A stretch of DNA of 38,455 nucleotides from Nonomuraea turkmeniaca (GTDB lineage: Bacteria > Actinomycetota > Actinomycetes > Streptosporangiales > Streptosporangiaceae): contig NZ_VCKY01000092.1 of the NCBI RefSeq assembly GCF_005889735.1, positions 1 through 38,455 on the forward strand, in the 5' to 3' direction. Within the stretch, counting starts at the first letter, position 1, and the number at the start of each line of letters is the position of its first letter. Below are positions 22,810 through 31,120 of this stretch, piece after piece. Under the pieces are notes generated by a model that saw only the letters and a list, made by a program, of their open reading frames with translations, was not told the origin of the DNA and did no database searches. Made by a program: the position numbers and the translations under genes.

Positions 22810-25088
22810 GCGAGCGAAGCGAGCGACCCAATAAACCCGCCACCGACAACGTCAAGCGGGCGGCGGAGACTCCCGACGAGCTGATGCCCTTCGCCGAGCT
22901 GGGGATGAAGCAGGACGAGTACGACCGGGTCAAGGAGATCCTGGGTCGCCGTCCCACCGGCTCCGAGCTGGCGATCTACAGCGTCATGTGGTCGGAGCAC
23001 TGCTCGTACAAGTCGTCGAAGGTGCATCTCAGGCAGTTCGCGACCAAGGCGCCCAAGTCCGAGGCGCTGCTGGTGGGCATGGGCGAGAACGCCGGCGTGG
23101 TGGACATCGGCGACGGCTGGGCGGCCACGTTCAAGATCGAGTCGCACAACCACCCCTCCTACGTCGAGCCGCACCAGGGCGCCGCCACCGGTGTCGGCGG
23201 GATCGTCCGCGACATCATGTCGATGGGCGCGCGCCCGATCGCGGTCATGGACTCGCTCCGCTTCGGCGGCGCGGACGCCGTGGACACCCGCCGGGTGCTG
23301 CCCGGCGTGGTCGAGGGCATCAGCCACTACGGCAACTGCCTGGGCCTGCCCAACATCGGCGGCGAGGTCGTCTTCGACCCCTGCTACATCGGCAACCCGC
23401 TGGTCAACGCCCTGTGCGTGGGCCTGCTACGCAAGGACCAGATCAAGCTGGCCACGGCGCCAGGGCCCGGCAACAAGGTCGTGTTGTTCGGCGCGTCCAC
23501 CGGCCCTGACGGCATCGGCGGCGCCTCGGTGCTCGCGTCGGCCACTTTCGAGGACGAGTCGCAGGCCAAGCGGCCCGCCGTGCAGGTGGGCGACCCGTTC
23601 ATGGAGAAGCTGCTCATCGAGTGCTGCCTGGAGCTGTACGCCGCCGACGTGGTCGTCGGCATCCAGGACCTCGGCGCGGCCGGCGTCTCCTGTGCCACGA
23701 CCGAGCTGGCCGCCAAGGGCACCGGCGGCATGCGCGTCGACCTCAACCTGGTCCCGCTCCGCGATCCCTCGCTCCTGCCCGAGGAGATCCTCATGAGCGA
23801 GTCGCAGGAGCGCATGATGGCCGTGGTCCGGCCGGACGACATCCCGGCGTTCATGGCGATCTGCGAGAAGTGGGACGTGCCCGCCACCGTGATCGGCGAG
23901 GTCACCGACACCGGCCGCCTCGTCATGACGTGGGACGGCGAGGTCATCGTGGACATCCCGCCGGGCACCGCCGCCGACGAGGGGCCCGTCTACGAGCGCC
24001 CCTACCATGAGCCGGTCGGTCAGGCCGCGCTCAACGCCGACACCCCCGACCGGCTGGAGCGGCCCGCCGACCTGCGGGCCACGCTGCTACAGCTGCTCGG
24101 CTCGCCCAACCTGGCCTCCAAGGAGTGGGTGACCTCCCAGTACGACCGCTACGTGCGCTCCAACACCGTGCTGGCCCAGCCGGCGGACGCGGGCATGGTG
24201 CGGATCTCCGAGGTCATGGCGGGCGCCGAGCCGACCACGCGGGGCGTCGCGCTGTCCACGGACGGCAACGGCCGTTACGCCAAGCTCGACCCGTACGCGG
24301 GGGCGCAGCTCGCGCTGGCCGAGGCGTACCGGAACGTGGCCGTGACCGGCGCCAAGCCGCTGGCCGTCACCAACTGCCTCAACTTCGGCTCCCCCGAGGA
24401 TCCCGAGGTCATGTGGCAGTTCGCCGAGGCCGTGCGCGGTCTGGCGGACGCGTGCAGGACGCTGGGCGTGCCGGTCACCGGCGGCAACGTCTCCTTCTAC
24501 AACCAGACGGGCGCGACGGCCATCAACCCGACGCCGGTCGTCGGCGTGCTGGGGGTCATCGAAGACGTGGCCAAGCGGGTGCCGTCCGGGTTCGTCGGCG
24601 ACGGGCTGCGGGTCGTGCTGCTCGGGGACACGCGCGAGGAGTTCGGCGGCTCGGAGTGGGCGCACGTCGCGCACCACCACCTCGGCGGGCTGCCGCCTGC
24701 GGCGAACCTGGAAGCCGAGCGGGCGCTGGCCACCGTGCTGGTGGAGGCCGCCAGGCGGGGGCTGCTCGAAGGGTCGCATGACCTGTCGGACGGCGGGCTG
24801 GCCGTGGCGCTGGCCGAGTCGTGCCTGGCTCGGGGCGTCGGGGCGACCGTGGCCCTTCCTGGTGACGCCTTCACCTGCCTGTTCAGCGAGTCGGCCGGGC
24901 GGGCGCTGGTCGTGGTGCGGCCGGAGGCTTATGACGAGTTCGCGTCGTTGTGCGGGCGGCACGATGTGCCGTGCTACGGGCTCGGGTACACCGGCGGGTC
25001 GGCGCTCGTGGTCGAGGACGAGTTCTCGGTGCCGGTCGAGGAGCTTCGGGAGACGCACTCGGCGGCGCTGCCCGCTTTGTTCGGCTGA
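22806..25088 (+). CDS. purL: Phosphoribosylformylglycinamidine synthase subunit PurL
   Basis: 760 aa, the short PurL that requires PurS and PurQ. It converts FGAR, ATP and ammonia to FGAM. Recognisable parts are the MWSEHCSYKSSK motif with catalytic His65, the ATP-binding GDGWAATFKIESHNHPSY, the paired AIR-synthase-like halves (SESQERMMAVV and LSDGGLAVALAESCLARG), and the C-terminal region ending LPALFG. The first residues (MSERSER) come from a GAGCGAAGCGAGCG repeat common in actinobacteria, so the native core probably begins near residue 14. A terminator follows 14 bp after the stop, so purF is not in this transcript. Confidence 0.97.
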   Translation: MSERSERPNKPATDNVKRAAETPDELMPFAELGMKQDEYDRVKEILGRRPTGSELAIYSVMWSEHCSYKSSKVHLRQFATKAPKSEALLVGMGENAGVVDIGDGWAATFKIESHNHPSYVEPHQGAATGVGGIVRDIMSMGARPIAVMDSLRFGGADAVDTRRVLPGVVEGISHYGNCLGLPNIGGEVVFDPCYIGNPLVNALCVGLLRKDQIKLATAPGPGNKVVLFGASTGPDGIGGASVLASATFEDESQAKRPAVQVGDPFMEKLLIECCLELYAADVVVGIQDLGAAGVSCATTELAAKGTGGMRVDLNLVPLRDPSLLPEEILMSESQERMMAVVRPDDIPAFMAICEKWDVPATVIGEVTDTGRLVMTWDGEVIVDIPPGTAADEGPVYERPYHEPVGQAALNADTPDRLERPADLRATLLQLLGSPNLASKEWVTSQYDRYVRSNTVLAQPADAGMVRISEVMAGAEPTTRGVALSTDGNGRYAKLDPYAGAQLALAEAYRNVAVTGAKPLAVTNCLNFGSPEDPEVMWQFAEAVRGLADACRTLGVPVTGGNVSFYNQTGATAINPTPVVGVLGVIEDVAKRVPSGFVGDGLRVVLLGDTREEFGGSEWAHVAHHHLGGLPPAANLEAERALATVLVEAARRGLLEGSHDLSDGGLAVALAESCLARGVGATVALPGDAFTCLFSESAGRALVVVRPEAYDEFASLCGRHDVPCYGLGYTGGSALVVEDEFSVPVEELRETHSAALPALFG

Positions 25089-25102
25089 CGGTTACGCGTA
25101 AG

Positions 25103-25134
25103 AGGGCCGGCACGGGCGTCCGTGCCGGCCCTCG
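25103..25134 (+). terminator. Intrinsic-type terminator after purL
   Basis: A perfect 14-bp stem (GAGGGCCGGCACGG at 25103-25116 and its complement at 25121-25134) with a GCGT loop. It also lies just beyond the stop of the convergent collagen-like gene, so it can serve both. Confidence 0.88.
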
Positions 25135-25143
25135 CGCGTTCCG

Positions 25144-26013
25144 CTAAGCCTTCTTCATGCAGACGACGTAGACGGTGCCCTTGACAGAGGTGCCGTAGTT
25201 ACCTCCGGACATCTTCTGGGTGTCGCTCTCGGTGGAGGCGGCGTTGTTGCCGTAGCCGTTGTCGTCCTTGTCCACGGTCACCTTCCAGCCGTTGCCGCTG
25301 GGCGCGCTGCCCATGACGACGGCGTTCTTGAGCGTGTCGAAGGAGAAGCCGCCGCCCGTCACCGTGGAACCCGACGGGCAGGGCGCCGTCGCCGAGGTGG
25401 TCGAGTTCAAGGGCACGTTCGCGGTGACGGTCGTGTAGGTGGCGCCGTCCTTGCCATCCACGCCGTCCTTACCGGGCTTGCCGGGCTCGCCGTCCTTACC
25501 GGGCTTGCCGGGCTCGCCGTCCTTACCGGGCTTGCCGGGCTCGCCGTCCTTACCCGGGAGGCCGTCCTTGCCGTCCTCGCCGTTCTTGCCCGGGGTGCCC
25601 TGCTCGCCCTTCGGGCCCTGAGGTCCGGTGTCGCCCTTCGGGCCTTGGAGGCCCTGCTTGCCCTGAGGGCCGGCCGGGCCGGCCGGGCCGGCTTCGCCCT
25701 TGGGGCCCTGCGGGCCCTGGGAGCCCGCGGGGCCCTGCTGGACGGTCGTCGTGGACTGGCCGCCGCCGATCAGAACCCGCTCCTCCGTCTTCCTGCACTT
25801 CGTCGTCGGGTTGACGATGCGGGCGTAGCGGGACTTCTTGTGCACGCAGGCGTGCACTTCACCGGCCGCCGACGACGCGGTGGCGACGCCACCGACGGCG
25901 AGGAGCGAGGCGGCCAGCGCTCCGACGGTGGCGAGGGTGAGCGTACGCCCACCACGAACATTGATGGCCACGGCCTTGTCCTTCCGGGAACGAGTGTTGC
26001 TCATGTTGTGCAT
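25144..26013 (-). CDS. Secreted collagen-like repeat protein
   Basis: About 289 aa from the ATG at 26013 (a GTG at 26022 and an ATG at 26004 are alternatives; none has a Shine-Dalgarno). A signal-peptide-like N-terminus (ATVGALAASLLAVGGVATA, about 27-47) precedes a Cys-containing segment (HACVHKKSRYARIVNPTTK), then about 100 residues of Gly-X-Y collagen repeats (QQGPAGSQGPQGPKGEAGP onward), and a C-terminal beta-rich domain with Cys near both ends. Such proteins form a rod displaying the C-terminal domain, often on the cell or spore surface. No LPXTG or membrane anchor is seen, so it is probably secreted. It shares a terminator with purL. Confidence 0.85.
   Translation of the reverse strand: MHNMSNTRSRKDKAVAINVRGGRTLTLATVGALAASLLAVGGVATASSAAGEVHACVHKKSRYARIVNPTTKCRKTEERVLIGGGQSTTTVQQGPAGSQGPQGPKGEAGPAGPAGPQGKQGLQGPKGDTGPQGPKGEQGTPGKNGEDGKDGLPGKDGEPGKPGKDGEPGKPGKDGEPGKPGKDGVDGKDGATYTTVTANVPLNSTTSATAPCPSGSTVTGGGFSFDTLKNAVVMGSAPSGNGWKVTVDKDDNGYGNNAASTESDTQKMSGGNYGTSVKGTVYVVCMKKA
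25468..25548 (-). repeat. Three identical 27-bp repeats in the collagen-like gene
   Basis: The 27-bp unit at 25468-25494 is repeated without change at 25495-25521 and 25522-25548. Each encodes nine residues, GEPGKPGKD in one phase. Exact identity suggests recent slippage, and the repeat number may vary between strains. Flanking Gly-X-Y sequence is similar but diverged. Confidence 0.95.
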
Positions 26014-26041
26014 GAGATTCACGTTTCAACCGTTCCATCGG

Positions 26042-26071
26042 GTGACAGGAACTACATAACGTATCTGTCAC
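26042..26071. promoter_or_regulatory. Inverted repeat between collagen-like and cyclase genes
   Basis: GTGACAG (26042-26048) and CTGTCAC (26065-26071) are perfectly inverted around a 16-base AT-richer spacer. The pair lies 29 bp upstream of the collagen-like start and 82 bp upstream of the cyclase start. Spacing near two helical turns (centre to centre 23 bp) suits a dimeric regulator. The binding protein is unknown. Confidence 0.45.
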
Positions 26072-26152
26072 GATGCATTCCGTTACTGACGAGGTTGACC
26101 AGGAGTCTCCGACCTGGTGTGTAAAACGACGCATTGGTTGTGGCGATCTCGG

Positions 26153-28192
26153 ATGGATAATCGGTCTGTGCCAACCGCCAATCCCTCCCCCTACCTGCCT
26201 CCGGCCACGCAACCCGTCCGTGGCGTGGTCTGGGGGCTTCATCTGGCCCTGCCGCTGCTGGGCCTCTGGCTGCTGCTCGCCCAGCCGACGATCAACATCG
26301 AGTGGCACCACAATCCCAGCCACTTCTGGATGATCATCACCGTGGCCGGGCTCAACGTGGTGCTCGGCGTGATGATCAGCGAGGCGTCGCGGCGGCGCCA
26401 GGACGCCCGGCTCTTCCTGGTGTCCATGGTCTTCCTGAGCAGCGCCGGGTTCTTCTTCATGCACGGCCTGGCCACTCCGCAGATCATCCTGCCGACCGGC
26501 TCGCTCGGGTTCGACCTGGGCCAGCAGGTCGGGCTCTCGATCGCGGCCGTGTTCGCGTTCGCCTCGGCCCTGCCACTGGGCGAGCAGGCGGCCAAGCAGG
26601 TGCTGGGGTCGCAGCACTTCGTCCGCGCGGTGCTCTTCGGCTTCATGATCGTATGGGGGCTCGCGTCGCTGATCCCCGGGCTGACGCCGCTCAGCGAGCA
26701 ACCCTTCCGCGAGCCGGTCCCCTGGTTCGCGTGGGCGTCCATTCCCGGCCTGCTCCTGTACGGCGCGGCGAGCGTGATGATGTTCCTCATTCACCGGCAG
26801 CGCCCGTCGGCCATGCTGATCAGCCTGATCACGGCGTACGCGCTGCTGGCCGAGGCCATGATCGCCGGGATGTCGCAGCTCAACTGGAGACTGTCCTGGT
26901 GGGAGTGGCACCTGCTGCTGACCATGGCCTTCGTCTTCGTGGCCTACAGCGCGTACCTGCAGTTCAGGCGGGAGGGGTCGAGTGCGGGGCTGTTCGACTC
27001 GGTGACGCTGGCGGCGACCGTACGACGGATCCAGCAGGACTATGACCGGGCGCTGGAGGAGCTGGTCGAGCACGTACGCCGGGGCGAGCCGCTGGCCGCG
27101 ACCCGGCTGTCCGGCAAGTTCCGGCTCAACGAGGGCCAGGCCGCGGTGCTCGACCGGGCCGGCGAGGCGCTGGCCAACGAGCGCGAGCTGTCCGAGCGCC
27201 TGACGGCGCTGGTGGACGTGAGCGCCCAGACCAAGATCGGCCTGGCCGAGCAGGAGTTGCTGTCCACGTCGCTGGAGCGGGTGCGGCAGGCGTTCGGCGA
27301 CGTCAAGATCGCTCTCGTCGCCGAAGGAAAGACGGAGATCGGCTCGCGTGTCTACCGGTTCGCCGGCGACGACCCGATCAGGCACGACCACCTGCTGGCC
27401 TTCCCGCTGACCGTCAAGGGCAAGCTGGCGGGCGTGCTGGAGGTGCCCGTCGGGCGCACGCGCCAGGACGAGGCGCTCGCCGCCACGCTGGCCGGGCAGC
27501 TGTCCATCTCCCTGGAGAACGCCCGGCTCTACGGGGAGCTGCACACGCTGTTCCACCAGTACATGTCGCCCGACGTGGCGCACGCCCTGCTGGCCGACCC
27601 CGGGCAGGCGGCGCTGGGCGGCGAGCTGAAGGAGCTGACCGCGCTCTTCGCCGACCTCAAGGGCTTCACGACGTTCTCCGAGCGGGTCACGCCCGGCGAG
27701 ATCGTCGAGATGCTCAATCGCTACCACACGGCAGCCGTCCCCTGCATCCTCAACAACGGCGGCACGATCGTGCAGTTCGTCGGCGACGCGCTGCTGGCCC
27801 TGTTCAACGCCCCCGCCACGCAGCCCGGGCATGCCAGGGCCGCCTGCAAGGCCGCGCTGGAGATGCAACGGGCCGCGTCCGAGGTGGCCGAGGAGATGGC
27901 GTGGAAGCGGGTGGACGACGTCGAGTGGCCGACGTTCCGGGTGGGCGTCAACACGGGCCCTGCCCTGGTCGGCAACATCGGCAGCCCCGAGCTGCGCGGC
28001 TTCAACGCCATGGGCGACTGCGTGAACGTGGCCGCCAGGCTCCAGGCCATTGCCGAGCCCGGCACGGTGGTGATCGGGGACACGACGCTCAAACAACTGG
28101 GCCGCGGCGCGTCGGTGAACCCTCTGGGGCGGCTCAATCTCAAGGGCAAGGAAGAGCTCGTGGCGGCCTACGTTCTGACCGAATTGACATAG
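26153..28192 (+). CDS. Membrane class III nucleotidyl cyclase with GAF-like region
   Basis: 679 aa. About six to seven N-terminal membrane helices (to about residue 265), then a helical linker and GAF-like region (290-470), then a class III cyclase domain (about 485-679). Metal aspartates Asp501 (FADLKG) and Asp545 (FVGDALLA) and the transition-state Asn625/Arg629 (VNVAAR) are present, so it should be active. The base-selecting Lys/Asp pair of adenylate cyclases is Gln541/Asn618, the same pair I recall in the M. tuberculosis cyclase Rv0386, which makes mainly cAMP. A Crp/Fnr regulator follows 33 bp downstream. The start is ATG at 26153; an upstream in-frame GTG at 26117 is less likely. Confidence 0.88.
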   Translation: MDNRSVPTANPSPYLPPATQPVRGVVWGLHLALPLLGLWLLLAQPTINIEWHHNPSHFWMIITVAGLNVVLGVMISEASRRRQDARLFLVSMVFLSSAGFFFMHGLATPQIILPTGSLGFDLGQQVGLSIAAVFAFASALPLGEQAAKQVLGSQHFVRAVLFGFMIVWGLASLIPGLTPLSEQPFREPVPWFAWASIPGLLLYGAASVMMFLIHRQRPSAMLISLITAYALLAEAMIAGMSQLNWRLSWWEWHLLLTMAFVFVAYSAYLQFRREGSSAGLFDSVTLAATVRRIQQDYDRALEELVEHVRRGEPLAATRLSGKFRLNEGQAAVLDRAGEALANERELSERLTALVDVSAQTKIGLAEQELLSTSLERVRQAFGDVKIALVAEGKTEIGSRVYRFAGDDPIRHDHLLAFPLTVKGKLAGVLEVPVGRTRQDEALAATLAGQLSISLENARLYGELHTLFHQYMSPDVAHALLADPGQAALGGELKELTALFADLKGFTTFSERVTPGEIVEMLNRYHTAAVPCILNNGGTIVQFVGDALLALFNAPATQPGHARAACKAALEMQRAASEVAEEMAWKRVDDVEWPTFRVGVNTGPALVGNIGSPELRGFNAMGDCVNVAARLQAIAEPGTVVIGDTTLKQLGRGASVNPLGRLNLKGKEELVAAYVLTELT

Positions 28193-28218
28193 AAGGGGGG
28201 ACCCCGTACCGACATAAT
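28184..28218 (+). promoter_or_regulatory. Possible promoter of the Crp/Fnr gene
   Basis: A perfect TTGACA (28184-28189) overlaps the end of the cyclase gene. A -10-like TACCGA begins 17 bp later (28207-28212), and CATAAT (28213-28218) lies 7 bases before the ATG at 28226. The CATAAT spacing from TTGACA is too long (23 bp), so the two may not work together. The regulator may be read both from the cyclase transcript and from here. Confidence 0.35.
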
Positions 28219-28225
28219 CGGGCGC

Positions 28226-28888
28226 ATGGATTCAGAGCCCGGTGAGTTCCTGTCCCTGCTCACCGACGAGGAAGTGCAAGCCTTGCGCAGTGCCGGTCGC
28301 ATCCGGCGCTGGGACCGCGGCACGGCGGTGATGTCCGAGGGTGACACGTCCGACTGGGTGCTCGTGCTGCTCGAGGGCCGGGTCAAGTGTTCGTCGCACA
28401 CGAGCGCCGGGACCGAGGTGGTGCTCGCCGTCCGCGGCCCCGGCGCGCTGCTGGGCGAAATGTCGTCCATCGACGGTTCGCCGCGCTCGGCCACGGTGAC
28501 CGCGCTGGAGCCGATCTCCGGCATCGTGGTCCGCGACTTCCCCTCCTTCCTGGAGTCCCACGGGCGCATCGCGGTGCTGCTCATGGAGCTCGTCACCGGC
28601 AAGCTGCGGGACGCGGACAGGAAGCGGATCGAGTACGGCGCCTTTGACACCACCGGGCGGGTGGCGACCCGGCTGCTCGAGCTGGCCGAACGCTACGGCG
28701 AGAAGACCAACAGCGGCGTACGCGTGGCGCTGCCGCTGTCGCAGGACGAGCTGGCGGGATGGACGGGCGCGTCCCGCGAGGCCGTCAGCAAGGCCCTGCG
28801 CACCCTGCGAGACCGCGGCCTGATCGAGACCGGCCGGCGGCGCGTGGTCATCCATGACCTCGACGGCCTGAGGAAGCGCGCCCGGTAA
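28226..28888 (+). CDS. Crp/Fnr family regulator with cNMP-binding cassette
   Basis: 220 aa. The cNMP-binding domain (1-125) includes the phosphate-binding cassette LLGEMSSIDGSPRSATVTA with Glu78 and Arg87, the residues that contact cyclic nucleotide ribose and phosphate in CRP. The C-terminal winged helix has LSQDELAGWTGASREAVSKA (about 168-187) as the HTH. No Fnr-type Cys cluster is seen. Its position directly after a cyclase suggests that it senses that cyclase's product. The start is ATG at 28226. Confidence 0.93.
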   Translation: MDSEPGEFLSLLTDEEVQALRSAGRIRRWDRGTAVMSEGDTSDWVLVLLEGRVKCSSHTSAGTEVVLAVRGPGALLGEMSSIDGSPRSATVTALEPISGIVVRDFPSFLESHGRIAVLLMELVTGKLRDADRKRIEYGAFDTTGRVATRLLELAERYGEKTNSGVRVALPLSQDELAGWTGASREAVSKALRTLRDRGLIETGRRRVVIHDLDGLRKRAR

Positions 28889-28904
28889 CCCCCATCACAA
28901 AACG

Positions 28905-28921
28905 GACGTACGTCGTACGTC
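28905..28921. promoter_or_regulatory. 17-bp perfect palindrome before MFS gene 1
   Basis: GACGTACGTCGTACGTC is a perfect dyad with one central base, 12 bp before the exporter ATG and overlapping its likely promoter (CATAGT follows). Its complement contains TACGACGTAC, a 10-bp core also present in the operator at 31799-31826 in front of the TetR-linked exporter. A TetR-type repressor site is the likely reading. Confidence 0.55.
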
Positions 28922-28933
28922 ATAGTGGAGGGC

Positions 28934-30403
28934 ATGGTCGCGGTCACCCCCCAAGACGACAGCCGCCTGCGTTATGCCTGGCGCGTGTGCTCGGTCACCA
29001 GCCTGGGTCTGGTCCTCATCGGCATCGCGGGGAGCACGCTCAACGTCGCGTTGCCCACGGTGGTCCGGCACTTCCACGCCGGTGCGCTGGAGTCCGGGTG
29101 GATCCTGCTGTCGTTCCTGCTGGTGAACACGGCGAGCCTGGTGTTCTTCGGCCGGGTGGCCGACCTGCTGGGGCGGCGCGAGGTGTACCTGGCCGGATTC
29201 GCCCTCTTCACGCTGGCCTCGTTGCTGGCCGGGCTGTCGCCGACCGTGTGGTTCCTGGTCGCGATGCGGGTGCTGCAGGCCGTCGGCGCGGCCATGATCC
29301 TGGCCAACGGGACCGTGATCATCACCGACGCCTTCCCGCCGGAGCGGCTCAGCCAGGGCATGGGGGTCTACATCGGCACGCTGTCGGTGGCGCAGCTGGC
29401 GGGGCCCACGCTGGGCGGGCTGATCGCGGAGACCGCCGGCTGGCAGTGGATCTTCTGGGTGAACGTGCCCGCCGGGCTGATCGCACTCGGCTGGGGCACG
29501 CTGATCTTACGGAGGATGCCCAGGCGGCCGCGGGAGCCGGTGGACGCGCTGGGCAACGTGCTGCTGTTCGCGGCACTGTCGGCGCTGCTCCTGGCGCTGT
29601 CGGAGGCGGGCTCGGGCGGGCTGTCCAGCCCGGTGGTGCTGACCGGGGCGGCGGTGTTCGCGCTGCTGCTGCCGCTGATCGTGCTGGCCGAGCGGCGATC
29701 CGCCAATCCGGTGCTGGATCTGCGGTTGTTCGCGGGGCGGTTGCTGACCTACGCGAACCTGGCCTCGTTCTGCAACGCGCTGGCCCGCTCGGCGCTCATC
29801 CTGGTGATGGCCCTGTACTTCCAGGCGGCGAGAGGGCTGGACGCCTTCGAGGCGGGGCTGAGCGTGTTGCCGGTGCCTTTGGGCATCGGGCTGGCCTCGC
29901 CCATCGTGGGGATGCTGGGCAGGAAGGTGTCGCCTTACGCGCTGTCGATCGGCGGGGCGGTGCTGAGCGCCACCGGGCTCGGCACGTTGATGCTGACGGC
30001 CGATCCGCAGACACCGTACTGGGTGATCGGGATCGGCCTGTTCGTGGCCGGCTGCGGCAGCGGGACGTTCCTGACCGGCAACACGACGCAGGTCATGCGC
30101 GCGCTGCCGCAGGACAGCCTGGGCGTGGTGAACGGCTTCCGCGTCATGGTCATGAACATCGGGATCGTGATCAGCGTGGGCCTGTCGCTCAGCGTCCTGA
30201 CCAGCAGCGTGGGGCCGGGGCTGCGGGCCCAGGTGTATGCCGGGACCCTGTCGGAGCTGTCGCCGGTGGCGGTGGGGCAGCTGATGGACGGGTTCCAGCG
30301 CGCGTACGCGGTGTTGTTCACGGTGGCCGTGGCAGGCGCGCTCCTGGCCGCCCTGGCGCGGCCTCAGAGGGCGGTGGCCAGCCTGGACTCGACGTCGCGG
30401 TAG
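28934..30403 (+). CDS. MFS exporter, DHA2 (14-helix) type, first of pair
   Basis: 489 aa with about 14 hydrophobic helices and the DHA2 drug:H+ antiporter signatures. Motif D1-like GSTLNVALPTVVRHF is near the N-terminus, motif A GRVADLLGRREVYLAG is in loop 2-3, and RVLQAVGAAMILANG (motif B) is in helix 4. The ATG at 28934 has GGAGG 6 bases upstream; the GTG at 28925 would remove that support. It likely exports a toxic compound. It has its own palindrome upstream and overlaps the convergent MetF-like gene by 40 bp. Substrate unknown. Confidence 0.9.
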   Translation: MVAVTPQDDSRLRYAWRVCSVTSLGLVLIGIAGSTLNVALPTVVRHFHAGALESGWILLSFLLVNTASLVFFGRVADLLGRREVYLAGFALFTLASLLAGLSPTVWFLVAMRVLQAVGAAMILANGTVIITDAFPPERLSQGMGVYIGTLSVAQLAGPTLGGLIAETAGWQWIFWVNVPAGLIALGWGTLILRRMPRRPREPVDALGNVLLFAALSALLLALSEAGSGGLSSPVVLTGAAVFALLLPLIVLAERRSANPVLDLRLFAGRLLTYANLASFCNALARSALILVMALYFQAARGLDAFEAGLSVLPVPLGIGLASPIVGMLGRKVSPYALSIGGAVLSATGLGTLMLTADPQTPYWVIGIGLFVAGCGSGTFLTGNTTQVMRALPQDSLGVVNGFRVMVMNIGIVISVGLSLSVLTSSVGPGLRAQVYAGTLSELSPVAVGQLMDGFQRAYAVLFTVAVAGALLAALARPQRAVASLDSTSR

Positions 30404-31110
30404 CGGGAGACCGGGATGAGGTGGACGCCGGCGAAGGCCCCGGAGTCGCGGAGGGCGAGCACCTGCTCGCAGGCCGCCTCCACGCCTGCCATGCGGTCCG
30501 CGGCCACCCGGGCGACCAGATCATCAGGGAGGGCGATGTCCGGGATCGCGGCGGCCAGGGTGCGGGCGTGGCGTTCGCTGGCCAGGACCATGACGCCCGC
30601 GTAGACGGGCACGTCAACCGGGTGGGCCTCGCGCCAGCGCAGCTGAGCCTCCAGCGAGAAGCTGACCTGGGCGAACAGGAAGTCGGCCGTGCGCTTCCAC
30701 GCCGGCAGCGGGCGCAGCGCGGCGGCCGCGCCGAGCCGGAGGCCCGGCGAGAACCTCCTGGCCTCTTCGATCATCGAGCGGACCGTCAGGTCGCTGGTCC
30801 TGTTGCCGCTCGTCGGCTTGTCGCCGTAGACGAAGAGGAACTGGTCCACCCCGTACGCGGCCGCCGTCAGCAGGTCGCGCTGGAAGCCGAGCAGGTTGCG
30901 GTCGCGCGAGTTGAGGCAGGCGATGCCGCGCCCGCCCATCGCCTCCACCTCATGGGCCACGGCGACGCTCGACACGGTCGCGCGGCCGATGTGGTTGTCC
31001 GGGATGAGGAACGAGTGGGCGATCTTGCCCAGCGTGCCGATCTGGTGCCTGACGTGCGTCAAATCGGGCTTGGTCGGGGGTTCGATCTCGCAGATCAGCT
31101 CGAAGGTCAC
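30364..31110 (-). CDS. Methylenetetrahydrofolate reductase-like (MetF-fold) protein
   Basis: 248 aa. FELICEIEPPTKPDL at the N-terminus corresponds to the 'FEFFPP' catalytic/flavin region of MetF with the catalytic Glu, and the protein follows the TIM-barrel layout (HIGRATVSSVAVAHEVEAMG, FLFVYGDKPTSG, VPVYAGVMVLASERHARTL). It resembles stand-alone MetF-like enzymes that may act in C1 transfer rather than the main MetF (about 290-300 aa). The start is the GTG at 31110; the open frame extends back into the TetR gene and is not supported there. It follows TetR by 10 bp on the same strand and may be co-transcribed. Actual reaction uncertain. Confidence 0.78.
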   Translation of the reverse strand: MTFELICEIEPPTKPDLTHVRHQIGTLGKIAHSFLIPDNHIGRATVSSVAVAHEVEAMGGRGIACLNSRDRNLLGFQRDLLTAAAYGVDQFLFVYGDKPTSGNRTSDLTVRSMIEEARRFSPGLRLGAAAALRPLPAWKRTADFLFAQVSFSLEAQLRWREAHPVDVPVYAGVMVLASERHARTLAAAIPDIALPDDLVARVAADRMAGVEAACEQVLALRDSGAFAGVHLIPVSRYRDVESRLATAL

Positions 31111-31120
31111 GATCAGGACT

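Noticed and set aside
25468..25548. 27-bp tandem repeat as a CRISPR
   Set aside because: Repeats are contiguous with no spacers and keep a Gly-X-Y coding frame.
25859..28096. 745-codon minus-strand frame over the cyclase
   Set aside because: Antisense to a cyclase with all catalytic residues; no motif on this strand.
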